A stretch of 64,000 bases of DNA from Atkinsonella hypoxylon (lineage: Eukaryota > Ascomycota > Sordariomycetes > Hypocreales > Clavicipitaceae). The stretch spans positions 402,477 to 466,476 of the forward strand of contig JFHB01000006.1 of assembly GCA_000729835.1 (NCBI GenBank), in the 5' to 3' direction. Positions within the stretch are counted from its first letter, which is position 1; every line of letters begins with the position of its first letter. Made by a program: the position numbers and the translations under genes. This document shows, piece after piece, positions 46,715 through 56,310 of this stretch. The notes under the pieces were generated by a model. That model ran no database searches, was not told the origin of the DNA, and saw nothing but the letters and a program-made list of their open reading frames with translations.

Positions 46715-49700
46715 TCAATTGGGTCGTCCTCGCCCTCTAGGTCTGCCCCTGCCCCTGCCCCTGCCCCTCCCTGGTGGCCTCCCTCTTCTCCCCCCTCTAT
46801 CTCTTGCCATTCCCTTGTCTCTAGCATCGTCCGTATCGTCATCTTGAACATCACTGATCCGGAACGGAACTGACTCCATGATACCTGTGCCATTAGCGGG
46901 AATGTCACAGTCGTCACTGTCATCACTAGACAGCATGGTATCACTCAAGTCGCTAAAACTCTGATACTCGTCCTGACTAAACGCTGGTGCTTTTAATTTC
47001 ACAACCGTCCTAGGATGACTGGAAGCAGCTGCCAAAGTGAGATCCCGTGATGAGTTTGGTACCGTATTGAGGGAATCTTGCGCCGAATGAACAGCAGGGT
47101 GATGAAGATCTTTGGCGATTTCTTGATCCTTGGACGCATACTGAACCTGACGCGAATCACTGGTTATTTGTTCAGGAGTTCTGGTTGTGTTGTGGCCGCT
47201 TCGGTTGGCGTTAAAATTCAGTCTCATAGCGCCTCGTCGCTTCCCAATCTTGAACCTTTTTCCCTCGATGGCAAGCTTTTCCGCCATCGACATGAACTGT
47301 TTATCAAACGGAGTTGAGCATTCTGCACTGAGCGCGTTGTTGGTGGCAACTGATTGCGAAGTCAGCGAGTGACCGTCCTCGTTGTCTTTCGATGAGTAAG
47401 ATCTCATGTTACTAGTTTCTCCATGACCTCGGCGCATAGTAGAAACAGTGACTTTTCTGGGTCGTCCGCGTGGGCGTCTGCCATGAAAGGCGCCCCGGTT
47501 TGCCGACTCTTTGACGGGTGCTAAGTTTACTTGAAGATTTGCACGCCTTCTCATTTGGCCCTGCTGTTGTAATGATGGGCGGCCACGCTTTCTTATGCTA
47601 CGAACCGGAGTCTCAGCCTGGACGTTATCAAGCTCAGGGCTGATGCTGGTATTATCTGAGTCCCTCTCTGCGCTGGTATTGTTGGGGCAACTGATGCTGT
47701 TACCTCCGGCAGAGGTGCGATTGACATCATCATTTGCCTCGTCGTCGTTTTCAACTTCTAGGTCCACCTCATCAACCTCAACGTAGGATGCCATAGGCTT
47801 CGCGTGACGGAGTGAAGGCTCCTGGCGTGTGTCGTCATTTTGGGTAGAGGCATTCCCCGAGGCGTTTACATTAGTCGCTTGGTTCGAATCTTCACCCGTC
47901 CGCTCCATTGTCGTCCGCTCCATTGTCGTCCGCTCCATCGTAATTTCCCGCTCTCCCAGTGGTGATGAGGATATTATATGGGACTGCGCTTCAAAGAGGG
48001 CTGGATCCATATTTTCCACTATATGCTCGTTATTTGAGGCACGAGTCTTCTTGTTTTTAGGTATTGACAACGTAAAATCCGGATCTTCATTCTCACGCTT
48101 CGCCTTTCGTTTACGCGCACGAATGGATTTTTTGATGAAATCAGGCACTTCTAGGTCATCGAGTCTCATCGTGCTAGTAGAAGGTACTCTATAAAGATCG
48201 AATAGAATCTTGTCTGGCGTGTCGTCTTGTTCGTAATAGCCCATCCCTAGGCCATAATTTGAGCAGGCAAGCGGATCAGGATACGAGGACTCGTCTTGTG
48301 AAGTAGCGGTTGGTCCCGACAAACCTAGAGCAGCTTCTGACCGTTCATCTGATCCGCCTGCTATGTGACGGGCGTTAGAATCAGCAGTGGACAGTCCAAT
48401 AGCTCCTCCAATTTCGCATTCGAGCGCCCTGTCATCGCCATTATCGCCATTATCGGAATGGAACACGCTGGTTGTTGATAAATCATTTCCTTTTCGGTGG
48501 CACTCTCCTGGGTTTTCCTCATCTGTCTCTGCGTCTATTCTGCCAGTCGAAATCATCGCTTTAGCATCAGCAGCTTGCTGCTGCAAGCGTTGCATTCTTC
48601 TGCTGTCTTTGCTGCGACCTTCTTCCCCAGTTACTTTCAACCACGAAAGATTGTGTACGCGAAAATCAACGAGTGCTTCGATACTTCGATCGTCAGCTAT
48701 CGGTCTTGTGTCAAGACCGAGAGACGTGTTCTTCGGAGTATAGGGATTGGTATTGCCCGCGCGACGACAATGCCCACAATTGCAAATTCCTAAACATCTA
48801 GGACACTGCCAGTTTTCCTCTTGCAGAACGGCCTGTGGCATCCTATCAAAGGCCCTGTAAAGAACCCCGTAACAGTATGCTTCAGCACACTCCTCATTTG
48901 AACACTCGTGAACTCGATAACTGTAATCTTTGTGGCAGCACACATGGCATCGTCTGACTTCTCCCTTCTTTTGCTTTCGTTTCGGTTTTTTCTTAAGTTT
49001 ATCGTCCATGCTTTCTTGATCCGAGTCACTAGGCTCTTTACTGTAAACTGGCCTGGATATGTCCCTCCATGGCCGTCTGACGAGAGCCTCCTGACATATC
49101 TGGGCCACAGATTTTTTCCCAGCATTCTGTCTCAGGACCTCGAATGGTGGTGGAGAGTTTTGTAGATCGATAAACCCATCGTTGACGATTACCATTTCAC
49201 GCCATAGTTCGTATTTTTCGATTAGTGACCGCCACTCCCACTGTTCACACCACTGAAGATCAGACATACATGCACATGATCTTCCCATTGCATAACACTC
49301 CATGCAAACGTCATATGCATCCTCCCCGTCATCATCGGGATCAGTTCTGAGACAGTGTTTGCAAGTAAGAAAGCGGTTGAATATGTTCGACCTGCAGTAT
49401 GAGCAAGTGACGCAAGAGTCAAAAGGTAACATTTCCACATGCTTCTCTTTGAAAGCAAAGGTTTCGTCAATCAAGACCTCTGCAAAAAGACTAAATAAAG
49501 ACTTGAAATCCCGGAGTAGTTGTTTGGCACGCGGAGAACTTCTCATAATATCCTGGCCAATACCTAGGAAGCTGCTCTGAGCTGCCTCATCTCGCCTTTC
49601 CAATTTCTTTAGTGCATGGAAATATTTCTCAAGGGTAAAATATATGATGGCTTTGTTCTTATATTGCTCATCGCGGCAAACTAGTCGCGCTTTCGGAAGA

Positions 49701-50779
49701 GCTTCGTGTAGCGCAAGGCGAAGAGTCTCGGGCGTGGTCCGATTCCAAGCCACCTTCATTGTTCGCGTGCCGGAATTCCAAACCTGGTGAGCCGCAAGAG
49801 GGGGGATGACAATAAAGTCTCCTGGCCGTTGTTTGACCAAATAGACATCAAACGGAGCCTTTTTCCAAGCATTCACTTGTGCGAAATGCTTTTCAATTTC
49901 GATATCATGACCTAACATCGACAGAAAGTATTCGCGCACCACATCACGATCCTTGCTCTCGGTCATGAACCAGATAGAGCTGCCAGGCTTTTCCCCTTCT
50001 TCACCACCTGATGCTTCGACCATGATGTTGTGTCCTAAGGTCGCACACATCTCTCTGTGGGCTGGTGTATATGTACCTTCGTGCCCAATATAACACATGA
50101 GGTTCTCTGCTTGCATGTCTTTCGGGAGACTCGACATCAAGTCGCCTGCGGGAGCTAATTCGGTCTCTTCAGATTGATCTTCATCACCAGAATGCAGGGC
50201 TGACTGTTGGCGTGACATATCAGAAGGCACATGCGTGGTCACATTCTCATTCAAATAGAATAGATTGGGGTGTAAAATCTTTTGTAGAACTTGCCGCCAT
50301 TCAGGCGGGCAATCAATGTCTTTGAGATAAAGTCTTTGACGACGCTCATCTCTAAAGTTTTGAGGCGTCCATTGGTTCGTTAATTGCTTCATAGACCTTA
50401 GGTAATGTCCAGTTGTCATTGGGATATCATTACCAGCTGATATATCACGCACATTCTCCTCTACAAAATCAGCGGATGTTGAAGTCAAGGAGTTTGGCTT
50501 ATACTTACGCTTTTTATCATACGTCTGTTCTAACCATTTGGCATTGAACAGACACTTCGGTAGCACTGCATCCCAGCCGTCGATCACGAGCGGCTTGCCG
50601 CCGTCAACGACATGGATTTTAATGAGTTTTTCGAACTCTAATTGACCGAGACTGCGGATTTGGTGCCTCGAGACCCTCTGAACCCATTTAAAATTTGGAG
50701 TTTGGTCTACCAAACTATTAAGATCCAGGTCCGGAGGCAAGGGGTCAAATTTGGCTTGAGGATGATGTGAGGTGGGCAT
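46715..50779 (-). CDS. JmjC histone-demethylase-like protein with 4CXXC_R1 zinc finger and AT-hooks
   Basis: A nuclear chromatin protein of about 1340 residues. An N-terminal segment leads into the JmjC fold. AHREMCATLGH supplies the HxE metal ligands (PAHRE), and the distal His is in PPLAAHQVWN, so the iron site looks intact. A Cys-rich module follows (TCSYCRSNIFNRFLTCKHC). Next is a 4CXXC_R1-type zinc finger (RRCHVCCHKDYSYRVHECSN to CPRCLGICNCGHCRR), an arrangement known from plant IBM1/JMJ25-type H3K9 demethylases. The rest is acidic and disordered, with AT-hook cores KRGRPS, RGRPRK and a C-terminal RGRPPGRGRGRGRGRPRG run. A 48-nt in-frame intron with a canonical GTAAGT donor is likely at 50461-50508, giving 1338 aa and joining YDKK to QENVRDIS. 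Substrate specificity is inference. The start lies 442 nt from divergent COQ2. Confidence 0.85.
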   Translation of the reverse strand: MPTSHHPQAKFDPLPPDLDLNSLVDQTPNFKWVQRVSRHQIRSLGQLEFEKLIKIHVVDGGKPLVIDGWDAVLPKCLFNAKWLEQTYDKKRKYKPNSLTSTSADFVEENVRDISAGNDIPMTTGHYLRSMKQLTNQWTPQNFRDERRQRLYLKDIDCPPEWRQVLQKILHPNLFYLNENVTTHVPSDMSRQQSALHSGDEDQSEETELAPAGDLMSSLPKDMQAENLMCYIGHEGTYTPAHREMCATLGHNIMVEASGGEEGEKPGSSIWFMTESKDRDVVREYFLSMLGHDIEIEKHFAQVNAWKKAPFDVYLVKQRPGDFIVIPPLAAHQVWNSGTRTMKVAWNRTTPETLRLALHEALPKARLVCRDEQYKNKAIIYFTLEKYFHALKKLERRDEAAQSSFLGIGQDIMRSSPRAKQLLRDFKSLFSLFAEVLIDETFAFKEKHVEMLPFDSCVTCSYCRSNIFNRFLTCKHCLRTDPDDDGEDAYDVCMECYAMGRSCACMSDLQWCEQWEWRSLIEKYELWREMVIVNDGFIDLQNSPPPFEVLRQNAGKKSVAQICQEALVRRPWRDISRPVYSKEPSDSDQESMDDKLKKKPKRKQKKGEVRRCHVCCHKDYSYRVHECSNEECAEAYCYGVLYRAFDRMPQAVLQEENWQCPRCLGICNCGHCRRAGNTNPYTPKNTSLGLDTRPIADDRSIEALVDFRVHNLSWLKVTGEEGRSKDSRRMQRLQQQAADAKAMISTGRIDAETDEENPGECHRKGNDLSTTSVFHSDNGDNGDDRALECEIGGAIGLSTADSNARHIAGGSDERSEAALGLSGPTATSQDESSYPDPLACSNYGLGMGYYEQDDTPDKILFDLYRVPSTSTMRLDDLEVPDFIKKSIRARKRKAKRENEDPDFTLSIPKNKKTRASNNEHIVENMDPALFEAQSHIISSSPLGEREITMERTTMERTTMERTGEDSNQATNVNASGNASTQNDDTRQEPSLRHAKPMASYVEVDEVDLEVENDDEANDDVNRTSAGGNSISCPNNTSAERDSDNTSISPELDNVQAETPVRSIRKRGRPSLQQQGQMRRRANLQVNLAPVKESANRGAFHGRRPRGRPRKVTVSTMRRGHGETSNMRSYSSKDNEDGHSLTSQSVATNNALSAECSTPFDKQFMSMAEKLAIEGKRFKIGKRRGAMRLNFNANRSGHNTTRTPEQITSDSRQVQYASKDQEIAKDLHHPAVHSAQDSLNTVPNSSRDLTLAAASSHPRTVVKLKAPAFSQDEYQSFSDLSDTMLSSDDSDDCDIPANGTGIMESVPFRISDVQDDDTDDARDKGMARDRGGRRGRPPGRGRGRGRGRPRGRGRPN
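47905..47949 (-). repeat. 15-bp tandem repeat, three copies, in the JmjC gene
   Basis: A unit of CGCTCCATTGTCGTC repeated about three times encodes TMERT x3. It is in frame and therefore length-variable without frameshift. Confidence 0.85.
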
Positions 50780-51221
50780 TGTTGTGGTCCTTTTTTAGGT
50801 GTGGAAGCATCGCAGGCGACCATACATTCAAAGCCAGATATAAGGACTTGGCCGAAGAAGGATCTTGAGGATAAATCGAAGACGTCGATGGGAGCACAAG
50901 ATAAGAAAGAGTCATCAGTAACAATGTAGGACCCATCGCACCAGATGAAGTGGACCGCGCAACACGCGTTGGCGTGCATGTCATTATTCACGTGACATCC
51001 CAATAAATCTCCAAGTCCGAGAAGCTCCAAAGTCGAAATAATGCAATCACCAAACGGCATCAGGAAAAAAAAAAATTGGTTCCTAAGACGCCCGAAATGC
51101 TGCTAAATTTTGTTTTTTCTCACTAAATCCCATTTTATCCAGTAATTCCCATTTACAAATGTCGCTTTCGGGCTCAAGAAAACCCTCCGAATCGCGGCAT
51201 TCATAGCTCATCGCCAGCAGA
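50780..51221. promoter_or_regulatory. bidirectional promoter region, JmjC gene and COQ2
   Basis: The 442-nt gap between two divergent start codons must hold both promoters and leaders. An overlapping 117-codon minus-strand frame (50707-51060) is in another frame than the JmjC protein and looks fortuitous. Confidence 0.5.
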
Positions 51222-52418
51222 ATGAGGCTAACAAACTCGCCTAGAGTCTCAATTGGGGCTTCCAATCTCCTCTGTCGTCGCCAAGTCTCGTTTGTGGGAA
51301 ACTATATGACAAAAGGTTCTTGCTCAGGCATGAAACTGGGTATTTTCTCCAAACATCTGGCAGGACAGCATTATAACAGGCTTCATCAGACATCGCTGAT
51401 GAAGACCTCATATGTTGATCCACCAGCTAGCTCACCCAAACTTGAATCACATTTAGACTATCAACCTCCCAAGTCCGGATTATTGTCAATCATCCCAGCA
51501 TCATGGGTGCCATACGCAGAACTCACCCGCATAGACAAACCCACTGGTACTTACTATCTCTTCTTTCCGTGCCTTTTTTCTACTTTGATGGCAGCACCAA
51601 TGGCGGCGCCCATTACCTCAGTCAGTTCAGTCATTGGCACCTCGCTACTATTTTTTTCCGGTGCACTAATCATGCGAGGCGCCGGATGTTCAATTAACGA
51701 CTTATGGGACAGAGATCTTGATCCTCATGTCATTCGAACTCGTTTGCGACCGATTGCGCGTCGTGCCATATCCCCTTTCAAAGGCTTGGTATTTACTGGT
51801 GTGCAACTTTTGGCTGGCTTGGGCATATTGCTACAGTTTCCAACCTCCTGCCTATTCTATGGCATTCCGAGTCTTTTATTTGTTGCAAGCTATCCGTTAG
51901 CTAAAAGGGTGACATACTATCCTCAGCTCGTCCTAGGCTTGACGTTTTCGTGGGGAGCGATCATGGGGTTCCCGGCACTAGGTGTGGATTTGCTATCAAA
52001 TTGGCCATCCTTGGCTGCTGCTGCATGTTTATATTCTTCCAATATCGCTTGGACGGTGATATATGACATGATCTACGCACACATGGATATAAAAGATGAC
52101 GCCAAAGTAGGCATCAAGAGCATAGCACTGAAGCATCACGCTCAAACGAAACAGATACTCATTGGTCTAGCTGGTGCTCAAATTGCTTTGCTTGCTACCG
52201 CAGGAGTAGCTTCCGGCGCCGGTCCAGCATTCTTCATCGGCAGCTGTGGTGGTGCAGCTGCAACACTGGGCGTCATGATTCGGAGGGTTAATTTGAAGGA
52301 TGTGAAGGATTGTTGGTGGTGGTTTGTGAACGGGTGTTGGATTACTGGTAGCACCATCAGCTTGGGATTGGCCGTGGACTATCTTCTTCGCCTCTCAGAC
52401 GATGATTCAAGGGATTAG
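51222..52418 (+). CDS. COQ2: 4-hydroxybenzoate polyprenyltransferase, mitochondrial
   Basis: Coq2 attaches the polyprenyl chain to 4-hydroxybenzoate in ubiquinone synthesis at the mitochondrial inner membrane. One uninterrupted frame of 398 residues. The first 60 residues are rich in Arg, Ser and Thr without acidic clusters (SPRVSIGASNLLCRRQVSF), as in a mitochondrial presequence. The first Asp-rich motif of the UbiA family is GCSINDLWDRDLDPH (155-169), followed by the RPIARR-type block. The second is YDMIYAHMDIKDD (281-293). Several hydrophobic helices lie between and after them. Length and motifs are as expected of the family. Confidence 0.95.
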   Translation: MRLTNSPRVSIGASNLLCRRQVSFVGNYMTKGSCSGMKLGIFSKHLAGQHYNRLHQTSLMKTSYVDPPASSPKLESHLDYQPPKSGLLSIIPASWVPYAELTRIDKPTGTYYLFFPCLFSTLMAAPMAAPITSVSSVIGTSLLFFSGALIMRGAGCSINDLWDRDLDPHVIRTRLRPIARRAISPFKGLVFTGVQLLAGLGILLQFPTSCLFYGIPSLLFVASYPLAKRVTYYPQLVLGLTFSWGAIMGFPALGVDLLSNWPSLAAAACLYSSNIAWTVIYDMIYAHMDIKDDAKVGIKSIALKHHAQTKQILIGLAGAQIALLATAGVASGAGPAFFIGSCGGAAATLGVMIRRVNLKDVKDCWWWFVNGCWITGSTISLGLAVDYLLRLSDDDSRD

Positions 52419-52695
52419 GCCGAATCCGGAGAAGAGCCTTGATTGACGTAAAGACCTGTACAATAAGTCATCTTGTGGAATAGCTATTCTGGCGGGGAGC
52501 TGTAATGCCAAATATTTCTTGTTTCAGTCATTTCTCATTATATGCTCCAAGTGAACATGTAGATTCAATTTGTAATCTAGTCGTTCATGATCAGATCCCA
52601 CCCTAAAATTTCATTACAAGCAAAACTGGTTTCTCCCAATGCCGAAAATTTGGCCTGAAATGCGTCACTCTCTGACTTCGTCCTCACAACTTTTC

Positions 52696-53196
52696 TCACG
52701 ATCGGGGCTTCTCCTTCTTCTCCTTCCACAGGGCCAGCAAACCGACGCCAGAAACCTTGACGACCTTGAATCGAACACCAGGAATATCACCCTTGGCCTT
52801 GCCCTTGCGACCGAAACCTGCAAGCAGAACCTCGTCATTCTCGTCCACAAAGTTCAAGCAACCGTCGTTGGGAACTTTGTTGGGTTAGAAAGAAGACTAA
52901 TGAGCACGTTGCATCAACTCTTTAAATAATAACGTACCGAAAGCAGTAACCTTCTTGCCATTCTTGATCAACTGAACACGAACACACTTTCGAATCGCAG
53001 AGTTAGGCTGCTTGGCCTCAACACCAACTTTCTCGAGAACAATTCCCTTAGCGTGAGATGATCCACCAAAAGGAGATGATTTGAAAGCAGTGCCTAGAGC
53101 GCGCTTCTTGTAGTGAAGATCGGCCCATTTTTGATCCTTCCTATTCGTTCGCAGCTTTCGCGCGGCGTTGAGACCACGGGGTTTGCCTCCAGCCAT
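52696..53196 (-). CDS. RPS23: 40S ribosomal protein S23 (uS12)
   Basis: Ribosomal protein of the decoding centre. Exons 52938-53196 and 52696-52874 encode 145 residues, the universal eukaryotic length. The N-terminus is [20 protein letters not shown], and [20 protein letters not shown] spans the loop containing the conserved, hydroxylated proline region. The 63-nt intron (52875-52937) joins KKVTAFG to [16 protein letters not shown], and the protein ends [15 protein letters not shown] second intron lies in the leader (see 53202-53276). Confidence 0.97.
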
Positions 53197-53201
53197 GATT
53201 G

Positions 53202-53276
53202 CTATGTGAATTTAGTAAGGGACGAGGTAAAACTGTGAATCTATAATTGCTGGGCGCCGAAGAGGAGGGCACATAC
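53202..53276 (-). other. 5' UTR intron of RPS23
   Basis: GTATGTGCC donor, TTACTAAAT branch-like site and TTCACATAG acceptor, 75 nt, ending five bases before the start codon. Leader introns are common in fungal ribosomal protein genes. Confidence 0.75.
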
Positions 53277-53357
53277 CGATTTCAGTGGTTACTACTCAGC
53301 AATGGGTTGGTGATAACTTCCGTGGAGTAGAGAAAAGGTAAGCTTTTCTTAATCCTT

Positions 53358-53428
53358 GGTAGGGTTTTTCGACCCTAGAGGTCAGTGCCACCTAAGGCCC
53401 ACAATATGACCTAAGGTCCACAATATGA
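53358..53428 (-). promoter_or_regulatory. RPS23 promoter: HomolE-like box and 19-bp tandem repeat
   Basis: AAACCCTACC on the RPS23 sense strand (53358-53367) resembles the HomolE box of filamentous-ascomycete ribosomal protein promoters, with GACCCTAGA beside it. Upstream, a 19-bp unit (CCTAAGGYCCACAATATGA) is repeated at 53391-53409 and 53410-53428 with one C/T difference. Confidence 0.5.
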
Positions 53429-53556
53429 AAAGGAAAAAAAGCAAAGAGTCACGTGTGGTCAGCAAAAGCGTCAATTATGCAGTTATGTGAATGTGCACTC
53501 TCACGTGACTTCAATACCCTGATGATAGGTTCGAGAACATAATCCACTGGCTGCTG

Positions 53557-54396
53557 ATGCCGATGAAGCAGCGTCTCCTCGCGCGTCCTCATGCGTCTGC
53601 AACCTCAATGTCACAATTGAACAATCGACCGCGCGAACCCCCTCCAGTCCTCTTCTTACATCCTTCATCAAGCGCTTCCCATGTTTCTCTCTTGAGTACA
53701 CATTCACCAGCTGTCACAGCTGGTAACACAACCATCGCGCGGCGTGAACAGCCCAAGCTAGAACGTAACATCTCTGTCCGTTCTGGGTCAGTCTTGGCTC
53801 CTGATCTTCAACATCATGGTCGGGCTGGCAGCTCCCGAGATACAGACAAGACTGATGGCTTGTGGGCACAAATGCAAGCTACGCTAGAAGAGGTGGAATT
53901 ATCTGCATCTGGCGGAACTCATGTGTTTGGTTCGGGATACGGAGAAAAGCTCTCTGAATTGCGCCGAGCGCAGATTGGCCTCGCGCAAGCTTGGGCGAGG
54001 AGTGAGGCTGATGACAGTACGGGAACAGGACTGCGAGACAAGACGATGTCCGCGAGTGCTGGCGATTTGCGCAATATGCGCAATGCTTCCATGGACTCGC
54101 CTTACTCAGTTACTGGAACTGGCCCTGACCAGGCGCGAGGTATGAATCGCGTACCTCTTGACGGACGTGAAGGCCAGGATGAGCGCCTAAATCTGTCGAA
54201 GCATGATCTTAAAAAAGAATCTGAAATGGATATCGTGCTCGGCAGGAAGCGAAGAGAGGCGAATGACAGATATTTTCAAAGAGTGAACAGCGGTGTCATT
54301 CATGTTGTGGCTAAGCTGGGTGACGTTACGGTAGCTATGCACGCTGTGGAACAAGAGAGCCGACATGTTTGGGCCAACGACGATACATCCCATTAA
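53557..54396 (+). CDS. conserved fungal protein of unknown function
   Basis: One uninterrupted frame of 279 residues. The first 90 residues look disordered (P/S/H-rich). The core is TDGLWAQMQATLEEVELSAS, GYGEKLSELRRAQIGLAQAW and ARSEADD, a helical segment I believe recurs in fungal uncharacterised proteins. A second helical basic segment ends the protein (DIVLGRKRREANDRYFQRVN, then VIHVVAKLGDVTVAMHAVEQ). There is no signal peptide or membrane segment. It is divergent from RPS23, about 280 nt upstream of that gene's leader. Function is unknown. Confidence 0.75.
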   Translation: MPMKQRLLARPHASATSMSQLNNRPREPPPVLFLHPSSSASHVSLLSTHSPAVTAGNTTIARREQPKLERNISVRSGSVLAPDLQHHGRAGSSRDTDKTDGLWAQMQATLEEVELSASGGTHVFGSGYGEKLSELRRAQIGLAQAWARSEADDSTGTGLRDKTMSASAGDLRNMRNASMDSPYSVTGTGPDQARGMNRVPLDGREGQDERLNLSKHDLKKESEMDIVLGRKRREANDRYFQRVNSGVIHVVAKLGDVTVAMHAVEQESRHVWANDDTSH

Positions 54397-54815
54397 ATTG
54401 CTCCGTTCAATATTTCTCCCTTTCTTTGGCATAGTCTCCTCCAACGCACTGAGCCTTCATACGGCTATATAAGATATGAAAGTTCGATTAACGCACTGGC
54501 CTTGAAATTCACTGTTGGAGTCGACGTCTTTCATGATGTCTGGCCAAATGGAAGTATAACCTGCGAACAGACCAGATGCTATGCGAAATACTATAGTCCG
54601 TCCATGGGCGAGGAGAGCCTCAATCGTCAAGGCACTTGTGCCGCACGAGCGGCGGAGGTGATATGGGAAGTCTACACTCCATGTTCGCCGGTTCGGGCAG
54701 CTTCATGTCGATCCTACTTTGACAACTCATGAATTATATTTGTTGCAAAAGCTTCTGTAGCTTGTGCTCGTGCATTCGGTGCAGCGTAACTAGAGGCTAG
54801 CGGCTGTTGGAGCAT
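54397..54815. other. 3' flank, no gene seen
   Basis: About 420 nt between the last gene and the MITE. A 76-codon frame at 54502-54732 has no recognisable character. Confidence 0.5.
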
Positions 54816-55110
54816 TAAGATAGGCGAGCGGCGTGTGAGCCACCTGTCCTAGCTACGAGCTACCCTAATTGGGCATAGCGCGATGTGTCCTTGTCATATG
54901 TTTACAACCGCTGATTGGCTGGAATTTACTAGATAATTCGTTCATCTGCGTGAATCAGCGCCTAGTATTGATATAGACCTAACCGCCAATTGTGCCCAAA
55001 TCCAGCCAATCAAAAGCAATTGATAGGAGCAGGTGCCACACCCTGCGCTATACCCAATTAGGGTGGCTCGTAGCTAGGACAGATGGCTCACACGCCGCTC
55101 GCCTATCTTA
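54816..55110. mobile_element. 295-bp MITE with about 66-bp terminal inverted repeats and TA target duplication
   Basis: The left arm (from 54816, TAAGATAGGCGAGCGGCGTG) and right arm (ending 55110) are inverted copies over about 66 bp with three mismatches. TA lies outside AGATAGG at both ends, the Tc1/mariner target. A second nested inverted repeat (GATTGGCTGGA and TCCAGCCAATC) lies inside, so the transcript or single strand could fold into a long hairpin. It has no coding capacity, and its composition is not RIP-like. Confidence 0.88.
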
Positions 55111-55873
55111 CACAGAGAATAACTACGGCTAACGTAGGGCACCCACCTACGGAACCCACCTATATTCGGAACGCGAATTGCCACAACAACAACATTCTAT
55201 TAGCGTTAAATTATTTAGCGCTACAAGCTAAGAATAGCTGTAATTAGTGTTGCCTAGCTACTAAGCTGCTACTTATAATATAGATCCTTAAAACCAATAT
55301 TAGTAGCAGCTATAGCAGCCTCCTAGAGCGCTAAAAGGCGCTACTAAGCCTTTTCTATATCCTTAATATTAATAAATTTTTTATTTAGGTTATAAGTAAC
55401 TTTCTGCTTTTTCTATAGTTTATATTAATTAATTTAATACTAAAGGTCTTAAATCTAGCGCTCTATATTTATTAGCTTAAGGTTTTTATTATTTAATACC
55501 TTCTAGATTTTATAAAATAATTAACAGTAAGCTAAGCTTATGTTATAGACTCGAGCCTTAGGCTCGGGTCTTTCAGTAGAGGGAGGACAGCAGGAGAGAG
55601 ACAGAGATCTATATAGGTAAAGTGTTACGGGATAATCCTACAGACCCGCAGGTCACTAGTGCACGTGACCGCAATCATATATAAGTAGTTAGAAGCAACG
55701 CTTAAGTAGTTAGATTAAACAATTAATAATTATTTACTAGAACATTATTATTAAATGCTCCTTACAGAAGCTCTTATAACTCCTCTTACGAATTATTATA
55801 TAACTTATTAAATCTAACAACCTATTGTTACTTCTAATAAACCTACATTAAATCCTACTGTAATAAGTAGTAG
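55111..55873. other. AT-rich repeat debris with possible solo LTR
   Basis: Low-complexity RIP-like sequence. From 55622 the text TGTTACGGGATAATCC.., with a CACGTGAC core and an ATATATAAG TATA-like box, resembles a fungal LTR running to about 55863 (ending TGTAATA where TGTAACA would be expected). No target duplication was found, so this is tentative. Confidence 0.35.
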
Positions 55874-55975
55874 TGTAAAAAGGACAGACCACTAGGTCAC
55901 TCCGCAAAAGGGAACGCGCTCCGCTAATGCGAAGTGCTATTAGCGCCTATATAGTATAGTTCGTTATTGTTAACA
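55874..55975. repeat. left 102-bp terminal repeat of the TRIM-like element
   Basis: TGTAAAAAGGACAGACCACT to GTTATTGTTAACA. Confidence 0.85.
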
Positions 55976-56208
55976 TACCCCCCTAGTTACTAGGTAACAC
56001 CTACGTAACTATAGGAAAGATCTAAGATTTAGCCGAGATTTAGCTATTATTTATCTAGAGGTTGCTGATATAGGTTTAAGGAGAGCTTATATAACCTCTA
56101 AGAATTTCTAATGTTTTTCTGATGTTTTTCTAATGTTTTTCTAGATATTTCGAAAATATATATAGATAGGATTTAAACTGTAGAGATAGTGTAAACCAGG
56201 CTTATAAC

Positions 56209-56310
56209 TGTAAAAAGAACAGACCACTAGGTTACTCCGCAAAAGAGAACGCGCTCCGCTAATGCGAAGTGCTATTGGCGCCTATATAGTATAGTTCGTT
56301 ATTGTTGACA
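56209..56310. repeat. right 102-bp terminal repeat of the TRIM-like element
   Basis: TGTAAAAAGAACAGACCACT to GTTATTGTTGACA. Confidence 0.85.

Noticed and set aside
50707..51060. A 117-codon minus-strand frame overlapping the JmjC start
   Set aside because: It is out of frame with the JmjC protein, unrecognisable, and lies in the divergent promoter.
55622..55863. A complete LTR retrotransposon starting at TGTTACGGGA
   Set aside because: Only an LTR-like end is visible. There is no matching second LTR, no target duplication and no polyprotein, so it is mentioned only as possible debris.
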